Assembly (NCBI GenBank): GCA_945878115.1
Contig: CAMDVD010000043.1
Coordinates: 1 to 33,159 of the forward strand
DNA from: Chitinophaga pinensis
GTDB lineage: Bacteria; Bacteroidota; Bacteroidia; Chitinophagales; Chitinophagaceae
Direction of reading: 5' to 3'
DNA length: 33,159 nucleotides
Numbering within the stretch: the stretch's first letter is position 1; each line of letters starts with the position of its first letter. Under the pieces are notes generated by a model that did not search any database, was not told where the DNA came from, and saw only the letters and a list, made by a program, of their open reading frames with translations. Below, one piece after another: positions 25,661 to 33,159 of this stretch. The position numbers and the translations under genes are program-made.

Positions 25661-25757
25661 TGCCATCAGCATTCGCACAGTCTGCAAGACTTTGAGCGAA
25701 TGCTAGATGGCATTATACTGTAGCGTATTTTTTGCAAAAAAATAAATGCTACAGTAT
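25658..25757. repeat. Double hairpin at the regulator stop codon, copy C of the TAATRCCATC family
   Basis: First hairpin: TAATGCCATCAGCATTCGC (25658-25676) pairs with GCGAATGCTAGATGGCATTA (25696-25715) with one extra base, and AGTCT/AGACT pairs in the loop. Second hairpin: ATACTGTAGC (25715-25724) with GCTACAGTAT (25748-25757), extended by TATTTTTT/AAAAAATA. The first arm includes the stop codon TAA. It probably also ends transcription of the two-component operon. Confidence 0.7.
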
Positions 25758-26026
25758 ATTTTTATGTACTAAAATATATTGTTTCAGGTAGGGCAATATA
25801 ATACGCATTGGCAATGAAAATGGTATTGATGGGAAGAGTGACCAAACAGCAAAATGCTTATTTTGTTTGATGCTATTTTCAAAACAATCTCCCCTTTGGG
25901 AGAAATTAAAAACGTTAAAGAAATTGACGATGAAATTAAAATATTATCAGGCTTCAAATGTTAATGTTTGGAATATCCGAAATTTTATTTTATATCTTTA
26001 TAGTTCATCACTAAAAACTGTAAATT
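25661..26026. other. Intergenic region with hairpins and a broken small frame, 366 bp
   Basis: The first 100 bp are the double hairpin. The middle carries coding-like fragments in two frames (25814-25870 and 25854-25964). The last 60 bp hold a weak promoter-like pair before the large gene: TTTG at 25967-25970 and TATCTTTA at 25993-26000, spacer 22 bp. Confidence 0.5.
25814..25964 (+). pseudogene. Possible frameshifted remnant of a small gene
   Basis: One frame from ATG 25814 reads MKMVLMGRVTKQQNAYFV and stops at 25870. An overlapping frame from ATG 25854 reads MLILFDAIFKTISPLGEIKN then VKEIDDEIKILSGFKC and stops at 25964. Joined by one frameshift they would make one protein-like chain of about 50 residues. 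The second frame alone (36 codons) could instead be a tiny intact gene. No family is recognised. Confidence 0.3.
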
Positions 26027-29000
26027 ATGAAAGCGAAAATTCATATCAAACAGCACAGCGCTGCACAAAATAAATTGTACAAGTTATGGGAAAGAAAAGG
26101 GGGAGTCTTTATTTTATTATTTATTATGAATGGAATTACAAGTAATTGTTATGGACAGTTACAATTCGTAGCAAATGACAGTAATAGTGCGATGCAGTGT
26201 GATGTACGTTTAGCTTATTCTAACAACGGGACTCCTGAGGCGCCAATTAATTCATACACAAATTTGCAAACATTGTCATGTGATAAAATACGCTTTTATT
26301 TTGAAGATATGTTAAACACTACCACTTATGGATTTGATGATATTAACTTTGGTGTACAGCGTCGAAATACTTTATGTGCTGTTGCTACTTACTTGCAAAC
26401 AATATTTAATTTCAATCAAGTGCCTGCATCGGATCCTATTTGTATAGAAATCAGACAATCTTATATTAATCCTCAAAATCCACCGCCTACTAGTTGGGCA
26501 AATGTTATTGCCACTGGAGGGCCAGTTTTTCAGACATTAACTGCTGGTCAGAGTGGTTTTTTCGGGGGTAATTTTTATAGTAAAACTAATGGTTATAATC
26601 AATATGTGAATAATGGTTTTGATGCTAGAATAACAGTAAACTTCTCTGCTAATAATGTTAGTTTAAGTAATGGAGAAATGGTTTTACCACTTTGTACAAC
26701 GGATTTGTTTACCGTATTATTACATGAAATGGTTCATTGCATGGGATGGCTTTCGGCAGTGGAGAATGGATTAAATAATACCCCAATTCATAGTAATTCT
26801 ATACTTCCTAATAATTCTAACGCATTTACAAAATACGATGAGCATTTTTTATTTCATGGAGACATTTTTACAAACTCATTCCAAAAATTCGTACTAAATG
26901 GTGCAATACCTACGATTAATCCAATATTATCAAGTACAAATAATTGTATGATTGACAACATGACCTATTCAAGTAATTTAGGAAGATTTCAGGACAATCA
27001 ACCAATTTACAGTGGTTCAACAAGTATATTTGCTGTAGCTGGGGGTTCAGTGCTACACCATTTGGATGAACAGTATATGGTGGAAACAATAAGGAATTGG
27101 GTCACACCTGGTTTTACACTAAGGTATGTTATGGGGCCATTTAGTGTTGAGGGTATTGAAAAAAGAGAATTAAGCTTGCAAGAAATAAGGATGTTATTGG
27201 AAATGGGTTATAATCTTAATCCAATTTATGGAGCTTCAACAGGAACAGGATTAGCAGCTACTTGGGCTGTAATATTAAATTCAAATCATAAACCAGAATG
27301 CACAACTGGTATGAATAATCCACAGTTTAGTATAGCGGCATCTAATTGGGCAGAAGGTACTAATATAGGAACAAATAATGTGACAATCGATTTTCCCAAT
27401 TTGGTAAACAATAATACAGTAGCACTTCCAAATACTACCCAATTGATTATTGATTTGAATTCAATGCCAGCAAAAATATTTGATGTTGATAATGATATAA
27501 TTCAAATGCTACCAGCAACAATAGTAGGTATAAGAGGCGTAGGTAATTTAGGAAATAACCACGCAAGGTTACAATTAATTAATGGTAATACGCAAATTGT
27601 ATACACGCCCTCCCCAAATTTTATTGGCACAGCTCAGTTTTATGGTAGGTTATTTGATGGAAAGGAACAAGGTGCTGAGGCTTTATTTACTATTAATGTG
27701 ATGCCAGGAAATAATATTGCAAATTTTGCTTTGGGGGATAATAAGGTTGTTAACGGTTCATTTGAAGAAGGTACTGAACTCAAAACTCAACTTAATCAAA
27801 CGACTCGTGGCAACTCATCAGAAGGTGGAGTGTATTATTCTAAAGAATATAGCGCAGGTTATTTATTTTCGGATGGACATCCACTATCATATTATGGTAT
27901 AGGTGCATGGTCAAGCACAATTAGTGGTATGAAAATATTCCTTGCGAGCAAACAATGTTCCCAACCTACACTACCTTATAATTTTGGGAATGGATGGAAT
28001 CATTTTCCAGGCTTTACTCTTAACGTACCCTTTGGTAATAATGCTACTATTCCAAATGATAGATACTCTGACTTTAATGCTCAATCAGCTTCTCCTCCAT
28101 GGAATAATAGTACAATGCATACCAATTACTCAAATTTACTCACCCCAGTAGATAATACGGAAATGTTACGTTTAGAATTTGATATATATATTCCGTCTCA
28201 GCTGAACATTACATCCCTTAATGTGGATGCAGGCTTCGTAAATACCCCAGTAGTTTTTAATCCAGTAACTAATTATAATATCAATATTCAGTTACCGACC
28301 ACAACAACTAATTCTTGGTTTCACGTAATACAAGATTTTCAGTATTGTTCAAACACTCCTTCAAATTATCTGGATTTAATCCCCTATTACCAAAGTATGG
28401 GTATATTAGATAATCACATATATATTGACAATATTTCTTTAAGAGAAATACAACCAACTCAATTGAGTATAACCTCCATATTTGCAGCCCCAAATCCGAA
28501 TTGTATCGGACAAAATGTTCAGCTAGGTGTGACCGTTAGCCCAATAACATGTAATATTGTTTATAATTGGTCGCCATCTTCAACATTAAACTCAAGCAAT
28601 ATTCCAAATCCAATATCCAACGCGACAGTAACTACTACTTATACAGTTGTAGCGTCGGACGCGAATTTAGGACAATCAACAAGTGCTACCATAACTGTTA
28701 TTGTCAATCCTTTACCTACTATTACGGCTTCAGCTTCACCTTCAAATACAATTTGCGAGGGTCAACAAATTATTTTATCAGGGGGAGGAGGTTTGACATA
28801 TTCATGGACTAGCGGAGTTATTAATGGAGTATCATTTATCCCTACAACAACTTCTACTTATACCGTAGTTGGGGTAGATGCAAATGGATGTAGTAATTCC
28901 GCATCTATTACAATAAATGTCAATCCATCTCCACCAATAACGGTATCTGCATTTCCTTCAACAAGTATTTGTACAGGTCAGCAAGTTATTTTAACAGGTG

Positions 29001-32000
29001 GTGGTGCAAATAGTTACTCTTGGAGTGGTGGTGTTTTAGATGGTGTACCTTTTGTACCACTTGCAACAACAACATATACTGTAACTGGAACTAATTCTAA
29101 TGGATGTACAAATACAGCAACTGTTACAATTAGTGTAAATCTGAATCCAGTATTCACTCTTTCCGCCAGTAGTAATTGTGTTGGTGGTAGTACACCAACA
29201 TCAGTAATAACGGCATTACCTAATGCATATACTTATACTTTTTCTGGTGGCATTGTAAGTAGTAATACAACCACTGTAAATACGAGTAATACCTATTTAG
29301 TAACAGCAACAACTGCCAATGGTTGTACTTATACACAATCCATATACATTGCTAATTGTAATAGTTGCCTTCAAGCCCCTGCAAATTCTAGTTGGTATAG
29401 TAATCCTACATCAGCTAATTTTCCTTCAGGTATCATGCCAACAACACCAATAGTTATTGATGGGATTTTGAATTTAACTAGCATCAACTTATTATTGGCA
29501 AACAATAGCAGTGTATATTTTACACCCAATAGTCAAGTGGTTTTGAGCTCAGGTAGAACATTTACAGTAAGCAACTCTACTCTTAGAGGATGTAGTCAAA
29601 TGTGGAAAGGAATAAAAGCAGATTTAGCGAATGAAACGATTAATATAAATACCAATTCAAAATTACAAGATATGCTCAGTGGTGTGCAATCGATTAATGG
29701 GGCACATTTGGATATAGAAAATAGCCATTTTATTGATAATAATGTCGGAATCTATATTATCAATTCACCTTTAGGTTATAATCAATCTAATGGATGCATA
29801 ATTAGAAACAATTTATTCAGCAGTACTGGAAACTTTTTATTACCACCATTAAGTACATTGCATAAAAGTGATTTGGGCATACAACTTGAAAAATGCCAAG
29901 AGGTAGAGATTGGGCATCTGAATATTATGAATGATAAAAATACATTCACAAATTTGTATACTGGCATTTATTCTATACCAACTCCACCTAACGTAGTTCA
30001 AAATATTAATATATGGAATAATGACTTTATCGCTATTAATGATGACGTATTTACTGGGCAATGGCCAATAAAGCATATAATCGATAATTGCTATCAAACC
30101 CGCAAGGGTGCAGGTATTTTTATGGAAACCTATAATCCAATACCTATGAATTTTCCAGGTACTACTCGAACCTTGAATGTAAAATGTGTTACAGGTGGTG
30201 GGAAATTTAAAGACTGCGATAAAGCCATAGTAGGCAGTTTTATCAATGCGTCAATTAAAAATGTACTTGTAGATGTCGGATGGATGGGCTTTATGTTTAC
30301 AAATGCCGATAAACAAAAAATACAAATAGGCTATGATGCTACTACAGTAGGTGACCCAGTAACAGATGATAAAAATGAAATTCAAGATGTATTCATTGGT
30401 ACACAAATTATTGGTAATGTTTTAGACAATTCGTATATCAAATACAACACCATTAAACTGAAGAACACTGGCGTTTTGATAGGAACTAATGCTCAACAAA
30501 TGTGGGGAGTAGGAATAGATATTAGACAAGCAGCTAACCCAACAAATCTATTTGATATTTGGTCTAATAATATAGAAGTATCGCATAAAAGTGGTACAGG
30601 AATCCGCTTAAGGGCAACAGGCAAAAAAATGAATGTCTTGGTGAACACTATTGATTTTATTACTACCGACGGATCTATTTATCAAGGCACTGGAGAAAAA
30701 CCTGAATTAATAGGAATTCATTTAGATTTATGTAAGCAAACATTTATTAAGGGAAATCATGTTAACGGTATCATGGACTTGAATGCTTACAATGCACGAA
30801 GTTCAAGTGGAATAAAAATTAATCAGAGTTCGGATTTGCGATTAGAATGCAACCATATTCATGATACCCGTTACGGATTTTGGACTATCGATGCATCTGG
30901 TACCACACCTGCTTCTGGTGTGACAAGGAATGACTTTGATAATCATCGCCATGCCATGTTTTTTACCTTTGGAGCGAATGAAGGAACACTTAATGATATT
31001 GGGATACCAGCAACACCACCATTAGTACCAAGCACGGACAATAATAATATTTTTAATCAAACCAATGGTTTCAAACCTTATTCGGGTGGGTTTAAGTTCT
31101 TTAGAATAGCTATGAATACAGGATTCATGAATAAGATATATACAAATAACGTATTTAATACTGAAAGTAGTGATAATCAGAATAATACTTCTAGATATGA
31201 GCCACAACCGACAAGTTTTACGCTTTCAAACTGCATACAACCTTATACTATATTACCTAGCTCAGATGATACCAGTATTATAGATGACAATTTTGCAATG
31301 GATGTAATTAATGATAGTATACTATCTGCAAGTTACCCAGAAATGGGAGATTATGTAATGCAAAGAGAGTTATATGCGCAGTTATATGAAGATAGTATAG
31401 GCAGGGTATCCAATACGTCGTACAACAATTTTTATAATGACATGTCAGATAGTGTATTAGGTAAATTGTTTGCTGTTGATAAGCGTATACAAGATTTGGA
31501 TGAAGGGGTACTTAGCTCACAAATAGTCTTGGGTCAAGCTTTGAACAATAGTATTATCAGCACAAGATTGATAGCATTAAATGAAAAAGAAATAAATAAT
31601 ATTTATTTTGATTATTTGAATTATGGATGGGTTGGGCTAAGCAATATACAAAAACAATTTATAGAATCATTGGCCAAATCTTGCTTATATACAGCAGGCT
31701 TAGGTGTAAACAAAGCTCGTATGCTATGGGCGAATGAAGAACCGGGTTTAGATTATGACGACTTGTATATTTGTACTCAGGGTAGTAATAAAACCAATTT
31801 ATTTGAGACCATTCTAGATTATCTAAATCAAAATATAGATACAAATATATCTCCTAGAGCACAAATATTTACTCAAGAAAATGATATAATATTATATCCT
31901 AATCCAACTAGTGGACTAATCAAAGTAGTACATAATTTCAATGCTGGATATTGTATGCAAATTGATATATACGATTCCCGTAGTGCAAAAGTGAAGACAG

Positions 32001-32128
32001 TATTATTTAATAGCAGTTCATTGGAAACTACTATAGATGCTAGTCTATTATCGTCAGGAATGTATTACTTCATAGTACATGCAGGAGAGGAAGAAATAAA
32101 AAAAGGTAAGTTAACGATAATAAAATAG
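26027..32128 (+). CDS. Giant T9SS-secreted protein: metzincin-like motif, Ig-like repeats, beta-helix
   Basis: The 2033-residue product begins with a long basic N-region and a hydrophobic signal (GVFILLFIMNGITSNCYGQ). Residues about 100-410 contain HEMVHCMGW (His233, Glu234, His237), the zinc-binding start of a metzincin-like protease; the position of the usual third ligand (243) is Ser. A segment near 567-808 starts NGSFEEGTE, like NPSFE-type carbohydrate-binding regions in this phylum. Ig/PKD-like units lie at about 811-1115. Residues about 1140-1720 have the short repeated turns of a right-handed beta-helix (IRNNLFSSTGN, NKIYTNNVFN). The end is a type IX secretion sorting domain (ILYPNPTSGLIKVVHNF to SGMYYFIVHAGEEEIKKGKL). 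It is probably an outer-surface adhesin or protease. It is 3 bp upstream of another secreted-protein gene. Confidence 0.85.
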   Translation: MKAKIHIKQHSAAQNKLYKLWERKGGVFILLFIMNGITSNCYGQLQFVANDSNSAMQCDVRLAYSNNGTPEAPINSYTNLQTLSCDKIRFYFEDMLNTTTYGFDDINFGVQRRNTLCAVATYLQTIFNFNQVPASDPICIEIRQSYINPQNPPPTSWANVIATGGPVFQTLTAGQSGFFGGNFYSKTNGYNQYVNNGFDARITVNFSANNVSLSNGEMVLPLCTTDLFTVLLHEMVHCMGWLSAVENGLNNTPIHSNSILPNNSNAFTKYDEHFLFHGDIFTNSFQKFVLNGAIPTINPILSSTNNCMIDNMTYSSNLGRFQDNQPIYSGSTSIFAVAGGSVLHHLDEQYMVETIRNWVTPGFTLRYVMGPFSVEGIEKRELSLQEIRMLLEMGYNLNPIYGASTGTGLAATWAVILNSNHKPECTTGMNNPQFSIAASNWAEGTNIGTNNVTIDFPNLVNNNTVALPNTTQLIIDLNSMPAKIFDVDNDIIQMLPATIVGIRGVGNLGNNHARLQLINGNTQIVYTPSPNFIGTAQFYGRLFDGKEQGAEALFTINVMPGNNIANFALGDNKVVNGSFEEGTELKTQLNQTTRGNSSEGGVYYSKEYSAGYLFSDGHPLSYYGIGAWSSTISGMKIFLASKQCSQPTLPYNFGNGWNHFPGFTLNVPFGNNATIPNDRYSDFNAQSASPPWNNSTMHTNYSNLLTPVDNTEMLRLEFDIYIPSQLNITSLNVDAGFVNTPVVFNPVTNYNINIQLPTTTTNSWFHVIQDFQYCSNTPSNYLDLIPYYQSMGILDNHIYIDNISLREIQPTQLSITSIFAAPNPNCIGQNVQLGVTVSPITCNIVYNWSPSSTLNSSNIPNPISNATVTTTYTVVASDANLGQSTSATITVIVNPLPTITASASPSNTICEGQQIILSGGGGLTYSWTSGVINGVSFIPTTTSTYTVVGVDANGCSNSASITINVNPSPPITVSAFPSTSICTGQQVILTGGGANSYSWSGGVLDGVPFVPLATTTYTVTGTNSNGCTNTATVTISVNLNPVFTLSASSNCVGGSTPTSVITALPNAYTYTFSGGIVSSNTTTVNTSNTYLVTATTANGCTYTQSIYIANCNSCLQAPANSSWYSNPTSANFPSGIMPTTPIVIDGILNLTSINLLLANNSSVYFTPNSQVVLSSGRTFTVSNSTLRGCSQMWKGIKADLANETININTNSKLQDMLSGVQSINGAHLDIENSHFIDNNVGIYIINSPLGYNQSNGCIIRNNLFSSTGNFLLPPLSTLHKSDLGIQLEKCQEVEIGHLNIMNDKNTFTNLYTGIYSIPTPPNVVQNINIWNNDFIAINDDVFTGQWPIKHIIDNCYQTRKGAGIFMETYNPIPMNFPGTTRTLNVKCVTGGGKFKDCDKAIVGSFINASIKNVLVDVGWMGFMFTNADKQKIQIGYDATTVGDPVTDDKNEIQDVFIGTQIIGNVLDNSYIKYNTIKLKNTGVLIGTNAQQMWGVGIDIRQAANPTNLFDIWSNNIEVSHKSGTGIRLRATGKKMNVLVNTIDFITTDGSIYQGTGEKPELIGIHLDLCKQTFIKGNHVNGIMDLNAYNARSSSGIKINQSSDLRLECNHIHDTRYGFWTIDASGTTPASGVTRNDFDNHRHAMFFTFGANEGTLNDIGIPATPPLVPSTDNNNIFNQTNGFKPYSGGFKFFRIAMNTGFMNKIYTNNVFNTESSDNQNNTSRYEPQPTSFTLSNCIQPYTILPSSDDTSIIDDNFAMDVINDSILSASYPEMGDYVMQRELYAQLYEDSIGRVSNTSYNNFYNDMSDSVLGKLFAVDKRIQDLDEGVLSSQIVLGQALNNSIISTRLIALNEKEINNIYFDYLNYGWVGLSNIQKQFIESLAKSCLYTAGLGVNKARMLWANEEPGLDYDDLYICTQGSNKTNLFETILDYLNQNIDTNISPRAQIFTQENDIILYPNPTSGLIKVVHNFNAGYCMQIDIYDSRSAKVKTVLFNSSSLETTIDASLLSSGMYYFIVHAGEEEIKKGKLTIIK
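28721..29152 (+). repeat. Two tandem Ig-like units of 72 residues (216-bp period)
   Basis: ATTACGGCTTCAGCTTCACC at 28721 corresponds to the start of a second unit at 28937, 216 bp on. Protein units: ICEGQQIILSGGGGLTYSW / ICTGQQVILTGGGANSYSW, then (V/L)(I/D)(N/G)GV.F.P..T.TYTV and a closing NGC(S/T)N. A more divergent unit precedes and another follows. Confidence 0.85.
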
Positions 32129-32131
32129 GAT

Positions 32132-33159
32132 ATGAAAACAAGTTATCTTATTTGTATTTTTCTTATTTGTATTAATAGTTTGATTGCTCAAACAAATAAA
32201 TTTAATAACGAATGGATATGCGGAACACTTTATTCAAATATTATCACTTTAAAAGTCAATAACCAATTTGAATTTGATAGATTCTATGACACTACCCTAA
32301 TAAGTGGAGGTAAATTTTATTTTGATTGTGGTGGTAGTAATATTTGCGATTCAAATGGACATTTGAATTTTGTAAGCTGTGGGTTTGATGTAATTGGTTC
32401 CAATAAAAATTTTGTGGATGGACTAGATAGCATTGGTGGTAGAGAATTTATGAAATACAATGGTGGTTTTAGTGGATATTCTCAATATTCCATTTTTTTA
32501 CCTTTTGCTAATCATATATATTACTTTGTGAATAATTCGGTAAGTGATAGCTTTTGGGCATATTATAATAACACGCCAGGGGCAGTTGCAATGTTTGATG
32601 AATTATTATATTGTAAAATAGATATGGATGGGAATGCTGGAACAGGAAAATGCCTAGACCGAGAGATTAAATTATTACAACATGAAAACTTGAGTATGAC
32701 TCAAATGATGGCATGCAAACATGGCAATGGTAAAGACTGGTGGCTATTTAAGCAGGCACAAAGTGTAAATAAAGTATTCAAATTTTTATTTACCCAAGAT
32801 AGTGTGATTAACTATGGCATTCAAACTTTTATAGAGCCTATATTTAGCCTATGGAGTCAAGGTGGTCAAAGCATGTTTAGTCAAGATGGTACAAAATATG
32901 CCACTACTTGTAGAGGAACAAGAAAAATATTTGTGGCTGATTTTAATCGTTGCTCGGGAGAGTTAAGTAATCCACTGGTATATGATTTGCCGCCACTAAA
33001 TGCGCATAGTACTTTTGATAGTACTATGGTAGACGTATTGTCGGAAGGTTTAGCATTTTCACCCAATGGCAGATTTCTTTATGTGAATATGTATTATAAT
33101 ATTCAACAATTAGATTTATTAGATTCAGATACAAGTACCCGATGGAGTGTGGTGGCAGG
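32132..33159 (+). CDS. Secreted protein of unknown function, C-terminus outside window
   Basis: An open frame runs from the ATG at 32132 to the window edge (342 codons). It starts with a signal peptide (YLICIFLICINSLIAQ). Visible regions include IKLLQHENLSMTQMMACKHG, GKDWWLFKQAQSVNKVFKFL and EGLAFSPNGRFLYVNMYYNI, the last being a propeller-blade pattern common in secreted Bacteroidota proteins. A role cannot be assigned. The gene follows the giant protein gene by 3 bp, so they are likely co-transcribed. A type IX sorting domain may lie beyond the edge. Confidence 0.8.
   Translation, partial: MKTSYLICIFLICINSLIAQTNKFNNEWICGTLYSNIITLKVNNQFEFDRFYDTTLISGGKFYFDCGGSNICDSNGHLNFVSCGFDVIGSNKNFVDGLDSIGGREFMKYNGGFSGYSQYSIFLPFANHIYYFVNNSVSDSFWAYYNNTPGAVAMFDELLYCKIDMDGNAGTGKCLDREIKLLQHENLSMTQMMACKHGNGKDWWLFKQAQSVNKVFKFLFTQDSVINYGIQTFIEPIFSLWSQGGQSMFSQDGTKYATTCRGTRKIFVADFNRCSGELSNPLVYDLPPLNAHSTFDSTMVDVLSEGLAFSPNGRFLYVNMYYNIQQLDLLDSDTSTRWSVVA

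Noticed and set aside
27717-31844. Many short open frames on both strands inside the giant secreted-protein gene
   Set aside because: They overlap a long frame with clear domains and show no protein-like composition; they are shadows of it.
1-33159. CRISPR array, tRNA, rRNA, integrase or transposase
   Set aside because: No regularly spaced direct repeats with spacers, no recognisable tRNA or rRNA sequence, and no mobile-element protein was found on either strand.

Overview
The window looks like chromosomal DNA of an AT-rich member of the Bacteroidota, probably from the Chitinophagales/Sphingobacteriia side. The grounds are TAnnTTTG-type promoter elements with few Shine-Dalgarno sequences, a C-terminal type IX secretion (T9SS) sorting domain, a regulator-propeller/LytS histidine kinase with a LytTR response regulator, and large secreted proteins with Ig-like repeats. 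No rRNA, tRNA, CRISPR array or intact mobile element was seen. All calls come from reading the sequence; no database search was made.

Layout. 1-2105 (minus): the N-terminal 701 codons of a secreted propeller-like protein with 91-residue Ig-like repeats, cut by the window edge. 2558-7874 (plus): an exopolysaccharide block of a membrane sugar-nucleotide dehydratase (CapD/FlaA1 type), a Wza-like export lipoprotein, and a Wzz/tyrosine-kinase protein ending in a (Tyr-Gly)12 tail, closed by a strong bidirectional terminator. 7951-9032: 1.1 kb without an intact gene, holding decayed gene pieces: a copy of the kinase gene's 3' end, a PH/GRAM-like pseudogene, a copy of the peroxidase gene's 3' end, and an unidentified fragment. 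9033-12146 (minus): a surface lipoprotein, a predicted outer-membrane protein and a di-heme cytochrome c peroxidase, closely spaced.

12365-17249 (minus): the phosphate uptake operon, in transcription order two small unknown genes, pstS, pstC, pstA, pstB, phoU. The PstC protein has a large periplasmic insert whose sequence resembles a segment of PstS. 17459-21805: a peptidoglycan cluster of a PBP4-type DD-carboxypeptidase, a divergent L,D-transpeptidase, and penicillin-binding protein 1C. 21895-25660 (plus): a 1001-residue sensor kinase and its LytTR regulator. 26027-33159 (plus): a 2033-residue secreted protein (metzincin-like motif, Ig-like repeats, beta-helix, T9SS tail) followed by the start of another secreted protein.

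The two most unusual signals are (a) about 60-bp hairpins bounded by TAATRCCATC and GATGGYATTA at three separate intergenic sites, two of them starting exactly on a stop codon, and (b) the PstS-like segment inside PstC. The gene-remnant region between the polysaccharide and peroxidase blocks is a clear record of duplication and decay.
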